Position numbers and translations under genes: made by a program
Origin: Doris montereyensis
Taxonomy: Eukaryota; Mollusca; Gastropoda; Nudibranchia; Dorididae
Length of the DNA: 64,000 bases
NCBI GenBank assembly: GCA_037039925.1
Contig: JAXRKP010000400.1
Coordinates: 177,501 to 241,500 of the forward strand
Direction of reading: 5' to 3'
Shown here: positions 1 to 64,000 of the stretch, piece after piece
How positions within the stretch are numbered: position 1 is the first letter of the stretch
How the letters are laid out: each line of letters begins with the position of its first letter
The notes under the pieces: model-generated
What the model saw: only the letters and a program-made list of their open reading frames with translations
What the model was told of the DNA's origin: nothing
Databases searched by the model: none

Positions 1-123
1 GATCGCCAATCTCTCCAAACTGAAGGCTCTGCAAGAAAAACAGAAATATAAACTCCTGCCTAATGCATTTTTTTATGGAAAGTATTTGGATATGAATTTA
101 AATTCGATAAATACACTTGATCA

Positions 124-434
124 TGTAGCAGCAGCAGCAGCAGCGGTAGTATTAAAAGTAGCAGTAGTAGTAGTAAGTAGTAGCAGTAGCAGCAGCAGCA
201 GCAGCAGCAACAGTAGTAGTAGTAGCAGTAGTAGCAGTAGTAGTAGTAGTAGCAGTAGTAGTAGCAGTAGTAGTAGTAGCAGCAGTAGCAGCAGCAGCAG
301 TGGCAGCCGGCAGTAGTAGTAGTAATAGTAGTAACAGCAGTAGTAGTAGTAGCAGCAGTAGTAGTAGTAGTAGTAGTAGTAGCAGTAGTAGTAGTAGTAG
401 TAGTATTAGTAGCAGCAGCAGCAGTAGTAGTAGT
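124..434 (+). repeat. (TAG/CAG)n trinucleotide array
   Basis: About 310 bp of mixed GTA and GCA triplets. All six frames give homopolymer-like peptides, and none is a gene. Confidence 0.95.
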
Positions 435-437
435 TGG

Positions 438-785
438 AGGTGTAGGAAACCGAAGTGTTTGTTAGTTTGTAATCTTAATCGACACTGGTTCAAACCCCAT
501 GACTGGCCCAGGTGTTTTTTCACAACGTTGTACTCATAGTTAGGAAAGATACTTCACTCTGCCTTTCTCTCTCGATTCAGGTGTGCATAAGTACCCAGCT
601 GTACGTAGAGAAAGATATTGTTAGAGTATAAGTACAAAGCACCTAACAGGCTGCTGTACTGTATGCTCCCCAGAGAGTTGAGAAAGACTGAGTGAAATGG
701 CCTGCTGGGGGATAAATGATATACAGTTGGTGAGCCTGCATATGTGTGGGGATACGGACTGTAAATCCATCTATATTCATATATT
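438..785 (+). mobile_element. tRNA-derived SINE, family 2
   Basis: B box GGTTCAAACCC at 487-497. The body has AGAAAGATATTGTTAGAGTA, CTGTACTGTATGCTCCCCAGAGAGTTGAGAAAGACT and CCTGCTGGGGGATAAATGAT, ending GGATACGGACTGTAAATCCATC. It matches the 29.58-kb copy in reverse. TAG arrays touch both ends. Confidence 0.8.
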
Positions 786-897
786 TAGTAGTAGTAGTAG
801 TAGTGGTGTTGGTGGTGGTGATAGATGAAGTAGTAGTAGTTGTGGTGGTGGTGGTAGTAGTAGTAGTAGCAGTAGTAGAAGTAGTAGCAGTAGTAGC

Positions 898-977
<80 letters not shown>

Positions 978-1050
978 AAGTAGTAGTATGGTAATAGTAG
1001 TAACAGTAGTAGTAGAAATAGTAGAAATAGTAGTCGTAGTAGTAGTAGTC
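786..1050 (+). repeat. (TAG)n trinucleotide array
   Basis: About 265 bp, nearly pure GTA in the centre (about 898-975), with GTG variants at the left. Confidence 0.95.
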
Positions 1051-1082
1051 AATGCAATTAGAATTTACTCTATCATCCATAT

Positions 1083-1182
1083 ATGGTGATCTCGTGTTGA
1101 CTTAAAAGGAAACAGCAAGATGAAAGATAAATATGAGAATGAAAGGAAAGAAATAGAATCTACCAGCAGTGCGCCCCATCCC
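1083..1182 (+). repeat. Short dispersed repeat, copy A
   Basis: Shares GGTGATCTC, GGAAACAGCAAGA and ACCTACCAGCA-type blocks in the same order as the sequence at 25752-25850, about 95 bp. Both lie beside simple repeats, suggesting a small retroelement tail. Confidence 0.65.
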
Positions 1183-1379
1183 CCCTCCTCCCTCCCCCTT
1201 CAACTGCCCAAGGTAGGGTTGATGGAGTGGTAGTAGTAAAGACAAAGAAAAGAAGAAGAAACAGGCAATAACAAGAATGGGTACAAAAGTAGTAAAAACT
1301 ATGGCAACAACGAGATGAGGGAGAACATGATGAAGAGTGGCAATGACATGCTCTCGTGAAAACAACGTATTTCTCTCAC

Positions 1380-53044
<51,665 letters not shown>

Positions 53045-54255
53045 CTTCTAAGACTTGTTATTTCACTATTAAATTAGTTCTGAAACCTAGCTCTTGTTGT
53101 CTTGAGGCTTCTGTCAAAACTTGGAGACTGTAAATGAATGAAGAGTCAAAGGAGGAGGATAATAAACAGGCTTTTATATTAAATAAATTTGAACATAAAT
53201 CAAATACCCTATGTAACCCTGGATCTTGATTGTCAGTATTAATAATTACTACTACTACCATTACTTCTTTCTTCCTCTATTAAATTCCAGTCTACCGTGT
53301 ATTAGACAGACAATGTAAGTTGGGATTTTTTTATATAATATGAACACAGTTGTGAAGGGTCTCATTAAAATCATAGAAATGCCATAAATTATAGATTCAG
53401 TAGAATGGCAACAAATCAATATGACAATAATGAATAATGGAGCTGATTGTATTGACAACGAAAAAAAGGCAAAATCAAAGAGGACACCCTAATATTTATT
53501 TCTGTAAAAATATGACGAGAAAAAATGACCATACGATGATTATAATTGTTACTAGATGTAGATCTAGATGCACATGTTATTTTGTACAATAAAAACTCAT
53601 ACATTCAATTCATGCAATAATATAGACAATCTATAGCTAGATTTAGATTTTAAGAGAAGTCCTCTGTTCGGAGTTTGGGCCCCTTTGCTTCGGTTTTGTT
53701 AGGTACCAGATCAGGCATTCATAGTAATGTATAATATTTTGAGCGTGACAAGAAAATGTGTGTTTTTTTACCTTCATTTCAGGGGGCAAAATAAGCGTTT
53801 CGTTTCTAAAATCAGATTGTTAGGTGGAAATTCTAATGCATTTCATTGGGATAATGGGTTTCTAACCTATGAATAGGGCCGTTTCCAATCACGTGATGTA
53901 AACTTCCTCTCAGAGACGAGTTATATACAATGATCGTCAAAAGATCATATCTCATTCTTGTTTCTGATTTTCTTTTTCATTTTTTACAAAAATGATTGTT
54001 GTGACAGATAACGAACAATGAAACAAAAGCAAAAAGAACACCCATAAAAAAATTCGGGTCATGTTGCTTTCATCCAGCATGATAATAAATAAAAGATTAG
54101 ATGTTCTCACATTGTTTTTATGGAAATGTTGGTCTTAATGTTCATTTCATGCAATCTAAGAGATGGGTGTTTCCACACCAACTTTACAAACTTTTTTTCA
54201 TTGTCGATGAGTGCTTCATAAAATAAAATGTAATATTACAGACGCAAGTCCAAGT

Positions 54256-54447
54256 TCAGAATAACACAATGACATCATCAAAAGGGTTCCTGTCTCCATC
54301 TCCTCTTGCTTGCTTGCTCTCAACAAGCCGATTAATATCTGGGCCCTTACTTAACAATCTACAAAAATACTGACGGGGTGCATGAAAAAGATTCATCACT
54401 GTCTGTCTTTGTACTGCTCCATACCCAACACCCCCCCCCTCCCGCAA
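54256..54447 (-). other. Possible unassigned coding fragment
   Basis: A 63-codon frame ending ...'INRLVESKQARGDGDRNPFDDVIVLF' and stop. The composition (mixed, charged, no low complexity) looks more protein-like than its surroundings, and an AG acceptor (GACAGACAG) lies about 54406. It could be a terminal exon of a minus-strand gene or a relic of a processed copy. I do not recognise the family, and no partner exon was found to the right. Confidence 0.2.
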
Positions 54448-54711
54448 AGCCTACATTTAACAATAAGATACTGCTAGCGTATCTTTGTATGCATGGTGTT
54501 TCCTACTGTAAGGGAAAATACAGAATAAAATATGGATCATATAAGCGTGTATAGGCTATGTTCGAATGCGAATGTTTTAGACATACGCCCTATTGTGTGT
54601 GTGTTCATTTCAAGCAAACGTATTTTCGTTTAAAAGCAAATATAGTAGATATAAACTGTTCTGCTCGACTACATTTTTAAAAATGCAATAAATTCACACT
54701 CTTGTCATACA

Positions 54712-55126
<415 letters not shown>

Positions 55127-55399
55127 GTTTCAAAAACCACATGTTGACAATCATAATTATCTTACTAGCCAACATGTACATTCTCATGTAGTTCGCCATT
55201 GGTGGTAAGGGACGTAACTGCGATAAAATGAACTTTTTGATGCTGTACGAGCACGAGTGGTACTGGTTGGATGGATTGGATTCTGATGGAGTGACAACAA
55301 AGTCACCAAGACTGAAGACTTTCTAACTTATGTAAGGCTCACTGGGCCCAATTCTAAATTTCTACGTATATTCATGATCTCTGTATTTAATTTATTTAA

Positions 55400-55570
55400 A
55401 TTTGGACATAGATCTAGATCGCAAAGTTATTATATTATTTTTATATATATATAGATCTATATATTAATTAATTATTATTGCATACACTAATACTAATAGA
55501 TAATCTAGATCTAAATCAAAATCTAGATTTAGATCTAGATCTAGATATAGCTCTAGATTCTTGAGGTAGA
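55400..55570. repeat. AGATCT/TAGATC-rich palindromic patch
   Basis: Many overlapping ATCTAGAT and AGATCTAG hexamers within 170 bp, giving dense short palindromes. Confidence 0.7.
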
Positions 55571-56015
55571 ATCTATAACTATCTCTTCATAGTTGCCAAA
55601 CAGTAGTTCTATGTAAAAATAATGTATACAGAATATGTTTTCCCCCTTTGAGTCTACAAGTTTGTATTTACTTTGAAAAGTACATAAAATCTAGATTTTA
55701 TAACTCACGAGGCTTAAAATATTTTTTGTTCTTTGGAGCCCCAGGAGGCAGAGACTCAACAATGTGCAAGTAAGAATAAGTTAGCATGGTCAGTCTGTGT
55801 ACTTTTATTTGAAAAGGTTGGCAGCTACTGCTAGATAATCTTTATGTACTGTTAGATCTAGTAAGATCTAGCTGAATTAATTTTAGACCATAATTTAGAA
55901 GCCATACTAGATCTGATCATGGATCGGTGGACCCGATGTCTTGTTGAATCTGAGCTCATGGAAGTCAAGGTTTATTGAACATTTATTGAAGGCGTTCAAT
56001 AGTCAGACACATCCA

Positions 56016-56245
56016 AGGTGGCATCAGTGGCTGAGTGGTTAGGTTGCCAGACTTCGGATCATGAGATGCAGGGTTTAAATCCTTTCAAAGCCAGGTCCAA
56101 GGTTGTGATCCTTGGGAAAGACACTTAACATGCATTTCCCCTCCTCGACCCAGGAGCAAATGGGTACAAGCACTTGTTTAGGAGTAAAACTGGCGTTACC
56201 CTAGCGTCATGTCCAGGAGGTGGTTGTTATGTGCCGAATCTAGAT
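56016..56245 (+). mobile_element. tRNA-derived SINE, family 1 (best copy)
   Basis: It starts GGTGGCATCAGTGGCTGAGTGG, with a pol III A box (TGGCTGAGTGG) and a B box-like GGTTTAAATCC about 45 bp later. It then has the family body 'CCTTGGGAAAGACACTTAACATGCATTTCCC' and 'CAAATGGGTACAAGCACTTG'. The other copies in this window (12.05, 26.28, 28.42, 33.46, 61.78 kb) align with it. Confidence 0.85.
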
Positions 56246-58689
56246 TTAGCTTTATTTTAGAGTACTGTCAGGGTTTTCGCCCACTGTAATGTTTTTGAGT
56301 GTTGTGTTCAATAATTATTGATTATTCCAATCTACAAGGTCCTAACACATTTGCAATTTTGAGAGATTTAGCATGCATTGTGTACATACATGAAAGAAAT
56401 TTGCAAGCAACTTTTTATACATATCCGTCAAATTTTACATTTACAGATTTTCTAGGCAAACTGCCAGGGTCTGATACACCTGGAGAGTCCACTTTTCTCT
56501 TCTAGCCCTGGTAAAAAATAATCCCATCAACCCCCTGGTTTTCTTACTCTGTAAACATAATTATCATATATTTCCCATGCAATTATCAACCTTATCATAT
56601 TTAATGTATTTTCACGATAATTTCTGCACTTCAATTCTCTAGATGAACTTATTGAATTAGCGACTTTGTCTGGGTTGATCTATTATTTTCTCAATTAAAT
56701 TCTTATTTACCGTATATCACCGCGTAGAGGATACAACGGCACATAAGACTTTGCAGAGGAAAATCTTGTGTGAATCAGATAAGACGCACTGATGTTTTAC
56801 ATTTTTTTAAACCTCCTGACACTACTAATTATTATGTATTTGTTTAATGAGTAACGATGCGATAAGTAAGGGCCGACAGAGAAAGAGATAGATTTAGAGG
56901 GAGAGATGAGATTAAGAGAGAGAGAGAGAGAGATTTAAAAGAGAGAGTGAGCACCCACAGGTGTCTCAAAATTCTAACTGAAAAGAAAGCCAATAACCTT
57001 TTTGTTCCCTATCTGCCTTTAGTTCCACCACCACCCGAAACCCCCACCCCTCTTCCCTTGCCTCTTCCCCTCTCCAATTATTTATTTATTTGTTTCTATT
57101 TCTTCTATGGTCCCACACTGATACACAGCAACACAGTGTTCACTTTATTGATCGATAATTGCTTTGCGGAATAAGGGCCGGACCTCTGTTAATATTATTT
57201 TTATCTTCCTCATAATTATTGCGTCTTAGTAGTACACTACAGTGTATTGTATCGTAATGCGAAGATGTGTATATAGCGGGAACGTACTTCTATTAGTCAC
57301 CACAGTTGGTTAAAAAAATATTCATCCTATATGCGATGGTGTACAGTAAAGTAATTATTTATTTTCGGAAGTAAACAAACACAGCATATTTATGTACACC
57401 AAAGATAAGACGCATGTAGACTTTGCACCTATGATGCTTAGTAAAAAAAGTTGAGTCCTATATGCGGTGATGTAGGGTAATCTTTTCTGCCCCCTATAGC
57501 TGAATAACAAATACGACCATTGGATTCCTCACATAATTTTATCCTGGAAAACTTTCTTTTCTCACTTTGGCATTTGGCTTTAAAAACCCTCTACAAAAAT
57601 GGACAAATAAACTCAAGCCTTGCTTTTCGAGACCCCAGTAATCTAGTAAAATTTCCACTTCTCCCTAAACTGAAATAGATTTCACCTTAGTTAAGACAGT
57701 CTGTCTGCAGTGGCCTCTGCCTTCATGTGTTAGGTAACTATAATGTTGGCTAGAAAAAGTGAAGATTCAGCATCTTTCTTGTGGCAATTATTTTAGTTCA
57801 GATGGGTTGAGAAGTCAGTTATTTTATCATACTCTTTTCATCCAAATCAAATGACAATGAAAATTGTACTATCAATGTGTAAGGGTAAGTCATATAGTTT
57901 CTTGAGCTTTTCGTCTTCAGGTGTCAGGTCTGATGCAGACATTGATGATCAGGTCTTCCTGTCCTGTTCTCTGTTTGTTCATCTCATCACACTGTCTTTG
58001 GGATGATATTTCTTGTCACAAATTTGTTTAGATTGTCCTATGTAAGTCTTACACTGTATTTGTCTGTCTCAATTTCAGGCCTCTAGTCTTTTTCACCATT
58101 TCTTTGCTAATGGTTAAATATTCACAACCATAAAATCACTTAAGCAGTACTGACCAAACATGGCCTCTCAGGATGTTTTTGAGCCTTAGTATTGCATATC
58201 TCTCATTCATTTAAAAAAATTGTCTGTATTTTTGAGTTGTATTTTTGCATCACCTGCATCATAATCCTGTTTCTAAGTGTGACATGGATGAATAAGTTTA
58301 CCAGTAGGCTCATTGTTTTATTTTATCATATATTACCAAAACTGGGGATCAGGGCAAGGCATAGTAGGCAAAAGTCATCCTTACTGATCCAGCACGGTGT
58401 AAACTTATCTACATAATCAGACATCCACCGTAATGCTTTTTTTGTAGGCCTCAATACTCAATATGATGTAAACTAAATCAAGATTATTCCTTTGTTTTAT
58501 ATAAACCCTGTCTTAGGTTTTGCGATGAAACACTGTTTGTCTTCTTTTTCTGACTATCAATCTTAAATTTAGTTTATTCACATTTATGAATGATTTTTAT
58601 AGTTATAGGATGACATGGCCCTAATAAAATATATTGGCTATTTACACCAGGAAATTTGATCTTTTCCTCAGAACACATTTCATCGACAC

Positions 58690-61600
58690 ATGAGAAAGCT
58701 GATTCAAAACGTTGCCAGTCTTTGGAGAAGTACTCTGGGTGGTTTGATAAAAATTGATACTGAGAGTTTGTCAACCAAAAGGTCAACACTGTTTGTGGAT
58801 AATCATTTTGGACTTAAAATCAGGTAGGTACATTTAACCCAAAACATTTTTATTTCATCACAAAACTTTGTTTTCATAATTGTTGTACATTATGGTCACC
58901 TTCCCAAGTGCTGGTAAAATGTATAAAAGTTATTACACAATAATGCTATTAGTATTTTAAAAAGTCACATGAAGGTAACCTCCTATATATGTACTTTCAA
59001 ACTTCTGTGGTATCTTCACTTTGATCAATAGTTATTTAGGCAAATTTTATTGTGATTTTGAACTTCCGAAACTGAATTTGTGAACATTGATTAGAAATTT
59101 ATGATGACTGTTTCAGAAATATGTCTGGCAATTGTCCATTATTACCAGGACAAAGTACACTTGATGTTGATCCACTTATGATCATAACTACCACTATAGT
59201 GTTAGACAATCATACTTGAAGAAGGCTTTGTCATGATGATAAGTAATAAAAGAGAAAGGCATTTTTTTTATTTAGATCTTAAGCTCACTGTCTTTATTTA
59301 GGTCTTAATCTACATTGTGTTTCACCTCCATATCATCTAGATTAACTCTACAATTGCTTTTATTCTGTACTAAGTTTTTCATAGCACATAATATCCATCT
59401 TTCTTTCTACTCAATATTTTTGCTTTCATCAAATTAAGTCGGTGCAAATATTGAGGTATATTTCTGTTTCATTACCTTGGGTTGTAGTATATATTTTAAT
59501 AGTTTTGCTTGGCCGACCATGGAGAGAATGTGAATATAATAAACATAATGAGAACAAGTGGCTGCATGTGTATGAATGCAAAGTGTACTGGGGTCGTTTC
59601 ACAATTAGCCAGATGACTGGAATATTTTGACACTTGCTTTTTTATGTGTGTTATTGCAAGTGATGAAAACTAGCATGAAATAAGGTATTTTAATTTTCTT
59701 AATGGTTTCTAAGACACCTGACAAATTGACAATGTTTTCAACAGAATATTTCTTCGTGACTTGAGGCGTGTGATGGAGGGGTCTTCATCATTGCTTCATC
59801 CATTGATGACACCTCCAAGCTGTGTTCATGGTAAAAAAACCACTTTGTAATATATTTTGTTTTGTGTTCTGTCCAAATTTTCGAAGATTTTGAGGAGAGA
59901 GTTGTTTTTTTTTGCATGATGCAGAATTCTTGGATAGTATCCTGAAATATTTGTTTGATGCAGAATTGTCACATTTCTTCAAGGCTTTCCGGCCCAAGTA
60001 ACCTGAGTATGTCCAGGTTTCTGTAGCATTAAGCATTACAAGTGCTAAAAGCATCACAATTGCTGAAACATTGCTCTTGTAAAGGAGGTGGTCATAACTA
60101 TCTTCAAATTTATTTCAAAACAATATAATCTCAGAAAAGCAGAAAAGGATTATTCAAATCAATAAAGCTCAAAATATTTATCTTTCTTTTATATATATAT
60201 TCAGGAATGACAGATCTTCAGAGAGAGAAGTTTGTAAAATCAATCAAGGTGCCTGGCATAAAATTACCAAAGAGGCAAATTAATGAACGACGAAAGAGTT
60301 TTAAGCCTCTTCTGTTAAAACTTAAGGGAATAAGTGCAATAGGAGAGCTAGCCAATGATGATCCTTTGAAAAGTAGTCACTGTTGGGTGCTGTTTGATCC
60401 TGGAAAGGTAGAAAGTGAAGCCCTCTCTGATGATGTCAAGCAAATGTTGAGTGATTTTAACTTTGATCCAAAGGAAAGATATGAGGTAAGAGAGTATGTA
60501 CGTGTTTTGCAATAGAATCATGAAACCTTTTACTACTAGCACAACCTTTGCACCATGGTGTCTTTATCTTGTCTTTATTTTCAAAGTGAATCTTTTCTCA
60601 ATATTGAATGAGCAGAGCAATTAAAATAGAAATTGTACGTGTATGTATCTTGAAAAACAAAGTGCACTCATAGTTCATTTACCAAAACAAAACCCTGTCT
60701 CATACCTTATAATTGGTATCACCAGTTTAAATTTTCTCTATTTAGAAATAACTGAAGATTGTTACTGTTGGTTCTTAGTATGTGTCTGATAGAATTTTTA
60801 CTTTATCAAATGCCATATATGTAATTTTTTGTACTTTATATTTGAGACACAGATTTTGTACACATGTTACACATTTTTTTAAAAGTAGGCCTACTTTTTT
60901 TCATATTTTATATAAGAGGAAGTATGTCTGTCATTTTCTTTGTCATTGCCATAATCTTTAAGATGTTCCTTTATTTTTCTCTTGTAGTTGGTAATCAGCT
61001 ATGAAAATTGGTCAATCGCAGACATTTTCAAAGCAATCTTGCCGGAAGAGTCAGAGGGTCTTTCGTCTTACACACAAATTGGGCACATTGTTCACCTTAA
61101 CCTGAAGCCAGAGAATATGCCATTCAAAAATATCATTGGTAACTTTACTTCAACTATCTCCTTTACATGGTGTTTTAATTATTGACAGTTTTCTCATAAA
61201 GTCGAAATATAGGGTCGATTAATTATGGTTTCTGAAAGAAATGTGTTAAGTGATCCATCAAGTTCATGTAAGCAGCTTTTATTTTAATTGTTTATTATTT
61301 AAACAAATTATAGATTTATTATTAACAAGATCTCACAGTGTAATGACAGTAATGACATTAACTAAATAGCTTCATGACATTAACTAAATAGCTTCAAGAA
61401 ATTAAGGACAGATAGGAGCAAATTGACAAATTGATATTCATATATGTTTTATTTTTTTTACGTCAATTCTCTTTTTGTCCTTGTTTTCTTCCTCTTACTG
61501 TTCCTCCTCTTCCTCAGTCTTCTTCACCCTCAACTTCTCTATCTCTTTCAAATGTCTCGAGAAATTTGTTTGTTAGACCTTGACAGTTCTTATGACCAAA

Positions 61601-62887
61601 AACTGATCTTTGGTAGTCAATGATTAATAAGTATTATAGACCTTGTAAACAATCATGCTTGGGAACTCTAGATATTTTCCCCATCTATGATAGGACATGA
61701 TGCAAAATTGATAATTTCTAGGATCAGACTAATCAAAGTGATGGCTTTTATATTCATCCCTAAAGTAGTAATGTTCCTTCAAGGCCATTAGGGCCCATAG
61801 AGCTGGAACTTATCCTGGTGTCTATAGTGTGGAGCAGAAAAGGTGATTATAATCACCTTCTGGACAGGACGCTTGTCTGATGCAGATTTTTTATTCCAAA
61901 GCTAGTGCTTGTACTTGTACCCGTTTGCACCTGGGTTGAGTGAAGGAAGACAACTTCGGGCCTAGCTTTGCCAGGATTTGAAGCCAGGACCTCATGATCC
62001 CAAGTCCGTAAGCCTAAACGCTCGGCCACTGACACCACTATTTAACCCCAACTCTGGCAATAATACAGAACCCATGATGTCCCCCATTGGCAACAAACAT
62101 TTTCACCTCTTAAATCCATTAGCCTAACTGCTTGGCCACCGATACCACTTTGGCAACAAAACCCTTCACAATTTCTTGAAGTTCTGCATAATTTCTTCGA
62201 AATTTCATATTAAAAAAAACCTTTGTTACATCATCTGAATAAGCTTCATATCTTTCTTCTTTGAAACTGAATTCATTTGATTGTTTTGCCCTTTATTCTT
62301 TTATTTTGATGCGATTATATTGATGAGATCAGGTAGAATATAATTTATAATAATTTGTCAAGCCTGCGGGACAGTTTTACGTTAGAATGCTCACATGATA
62401 CACTGTTAAGCATTAGCTGCCTAAAATCGATATACAATACTGGAGCAAGGAGAATTTTATATACATTTTTGTTGTTTACCAGGGCATTAACAAATAAAAA
62501 CAAAAAAAGACATTTGTCATGACAAGTGATGTAGGGGTCAAAGAAATCTAGTTTCATATTGTTTATAAAAACATCAGGATAAGCAATGTTTTTATGACAA
62601 GCAAGAACTGAGTTGAAAAATGAATGTGCAGTTTGTCCCCTCTCCTCTTTTGTATTGTATTCTTTTCATTTTCACATGTGTACTGGTTTTAATTGCAGGA
62701 CAAGTCCTTCTAGATAAAATAAGCTCTGCGAAGACTGTTGTCAACAAGCTCAACACAATCGACAACACATACAGAAATTTTGAGATGGAACTTCTTGCAG
62801 GAGAAAATAACTTTGTTACACAGACAAAAGAAAATAATTGTGTCTTTGAATTGGACTTCTCCAAAGTTTACTGGAATTCACGATTGT
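58690..62887 (+). CDS. TRMT5: tRNA (guanine(37)-N1)-methyltransferase, TRMT5-like, 5' five exons
   Basis: Coding exons: 58690-58823, 59745-59830, 60205-60485, 60988-61138, 62699-62887, all GT-AG and phase-consistent with no indel. An in-frame TGA at 58657 precedes the ATG at 58690. Exon 1 is basic and amphipathic ([18 protein letters not shown]), a likely mitochondrial presequence. TRMT5 motifs follow: 'L..P...[12 protein letters not shown]', '[20 protein letters not shown]', '[20 protein letters not shown]' and '[14 protein letters not shown]'. The enzyme methylates N1 of G37 beside the anticodon using S-adenosylmethionine, preventing frameshifting; TRMT5 acts in mitochondria and also on cytosolic tRNAs. 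The Rossmann-fold methyltransferase core with the catalytic residues is beyond base 64000, because exon 5 ends in a donor (GTATGT). Confidence 0.95.
61780..62155 (-). mobile_element. tRNA-derived SINE, family 1, with a partial second head
   Basis: A full copy lies at about 61780-62040, with the head GTGGTGTCAGTGGCCGAGCGTTTAGGCTTACGGACTTGG. A second head-only fragment lies at about 62108-62152 (GTGGTATCGGTGGCCAAGCAGTTAGGC). Both are in a TRMT5 intron. Confidence 0.85.
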
Positions 62888-62918
62888 GTATGTATAGAGA
62901 CAGAAATGCATTTCGTTA

Positions 62919-63959
62919 TTAAGGGGAGTAGTGGGACCTAAGAAAACCATTTTTACCCAAAATGGGGCAAATCTAGTTTATTGACTTATTGGATGGAGCA
63001 GTTTATATCCTTAACAACAGTACGCATGTATCCTAAAAGAAGCTCAGAATCAATTCTTTGAATTTATTTATGTTTTTCAGAAACATTACTGGCATAAGCT
63101 TCAACACATCTGTTGTACTACGAAAGACAGTAAATTTGTCTTAAGTATTTTAAGTTGGTACTCAATTTAATCATCACAATGTACTCTATCTTAAAATTTG
63201 TGTTTGACGAACTGTTCTGAATATTGCCTTAGTTTGCTTGGGGAAAAAAGTGACATGTTCTGCACACCTGTTATCATAAGGTATCATCCAACATAAATGT
63301 AAGAGAGTGAGAGCAGTTAAAACAAGGTCAACTCGAAATAGTTGAAAACCTCTCAAGGTTTTATGAGATTTTAAAGTATTATCCTACTCTATTCTAGGTT
63401 TAGTTGAGCCACTTTGCAATTTTAAAATTCACCAAAAACAATACAATAACTTCAATCGCGAATATCTTAACATGTATATTTTTTCGACCTTGTTCTGTTA
63501 ACATCTCTCGCATTTTTCAACCTATTGATTTTGTACAGACCTTGCTTTCAATGAATAGAATAAAAATATGCAAGTGTTAGATGTTATGTTGTATGCTTTC
63601 TGAGAAATGAAAATTTTGGGCGAAATATATGGAGTAAACTGTAAACAGTTTTTTATGCAATATTCAACTTCCCATCAAACTAAAAGTTTGACAAATTTCT
63701 CCAAACAAATGCATACCACTTTTGAACACGTACCTAAAAATATTGATGTAGTTTTTACGTTTTGAAAATTCATGTTAGTGATGTAAATCTAATATGGTGT
63801 CGATTCAATACGGCATCGTTTCCATCGAGACATTTGGTCAAATTTATGTTTTGTATATTTTCCTCCCTAATTTTGACTCATAGAACTCATATATGAAGAT
63901 CATAGTTGTTTTGTTTTATCAATTTTCAAAATGACCTTCATTACCCGCTCCTCCCTTAA
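62919..63959. mobile_element. Second TTAA-flanked element, about 1.04 kb, in a TRMT5 intron
   Basis: Left end TTAAGGGGAGTAGTGGG (62919) pairs imperfectly with right end CCCGCTCCTCCCTTAA (63956-63959 is the closing TTAA). No ORF is present. Organisation matches the 45.8-kb element, but the TIR sequence beyond the G-run differs, so this would be a related family. It starts about 31 bp after the exon 5 donor. Confidence 0.6.
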
Positions 63960-64000
63960 GAAGATCTTGAGAACTTTTGTATTTTACATTTTACCCCATG

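Noticed and set aside
487..497. tRNA gene suggested by the B box here and at 29867 and 56066
   Set aside because: No full cloverleaf can be drawn; the sequences continue into SINE bodies.
86..1080. Poly-Ser, poly-Val, poly-Leu and poly-Thr ORFs
   Set aside because: They are translations of the TAG/CAG arrays in several frames; no non-repeat domain.
58574..58789. Minus-strand ORF with mixed composition
   Set aside because: Antisense to TRMT5 exon 1, which has a supported start, donor and phase.

Overview
This window is animal (metazoan) nuclear DNA. It is AT-rich, and coding sequence is split into many short exons with GT-AG introns. There are long simple-sequence arrays and dispersed tRNA-derived SINEs, LINE pieces and MITE-like elements. 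The domain content and repeat types suggest an invertebrate, most likely a mollusc or another lophotrochozoan; that placement is an inference. There are no operons, bacterial-type genes, CRISPR arrays or rRNA genes.

Two genes can be supported, arranged head-to-head. (1) On the minus strand, one very large gene starts at an ATG at 53044 and runs leftward past base 1. I could read 48 coding exons (about 7.2 kb of coding sequence, roughly 2,400 residues) directly from splice sites and reading frame. From the N-terminus it encodes two doublecortin (DCX) domains, two PLAT/LH2 (lipoxygenase-homology) domains, a fascin/FGF-like beta-trefoil pair, two more PLAT domains, an acidic Glu/Asp-rich spacer, and then nine PLAT domains. 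The last PLAT is cut by the window edge. PLAT arrays with 'F.C..WL..DEDDG' linkers are the signature of LOXHD1 (stereocilia). Paired N-terminal DCX domains are the signature of RP1/RP1L1/DCDC-type microtubule-binding proteins. This gene combines both and adds trefoils. (2) On the plus strand, the 5' five exons of a TRMT5-type tRNA (guanine-37-N1)-methyltransferase lie at 58690-62887. The first exon looks like a mitochondrial presequence, and the methyltransferase C-terminus lies beyond the right edge.

Layout: 1-53044 is the DCX-PLAT gene. Its introns carry TAG, AT, GATA, GA and TA arrays, a 45-bp minisatellite (about 9.0-9.9 kb), at least four copies of one SINE family and two of another, a LINE relic with tandem 5' monomers (41.9-43.6 kb), a second LINE tail fragment inside a local duplication (23.3-23.7 kb), and a TTAA-flanked MITE (45.8-46.6 kb). 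53.0-58.7 kb is intergenic (TC/AC array, SINE, AGATCT-rich patch). 58.7-64 kb is TRMT5, with a SINE and a second TTAA-flanked element in its introns.

A striking technical feature: about 17 single-base length errors, nearly all in short homopolymers, interrupt otherwise intact PLAT and trefoil exons. They are concentrated at 5-17 kb and 31-39 kb. Correcting each one restores both the PLAT consensus and the splice phase, so I read them as assembly errors rather than gene decay. Nearly all gene predictions from single ORFs here would be fragmentary or wrong.
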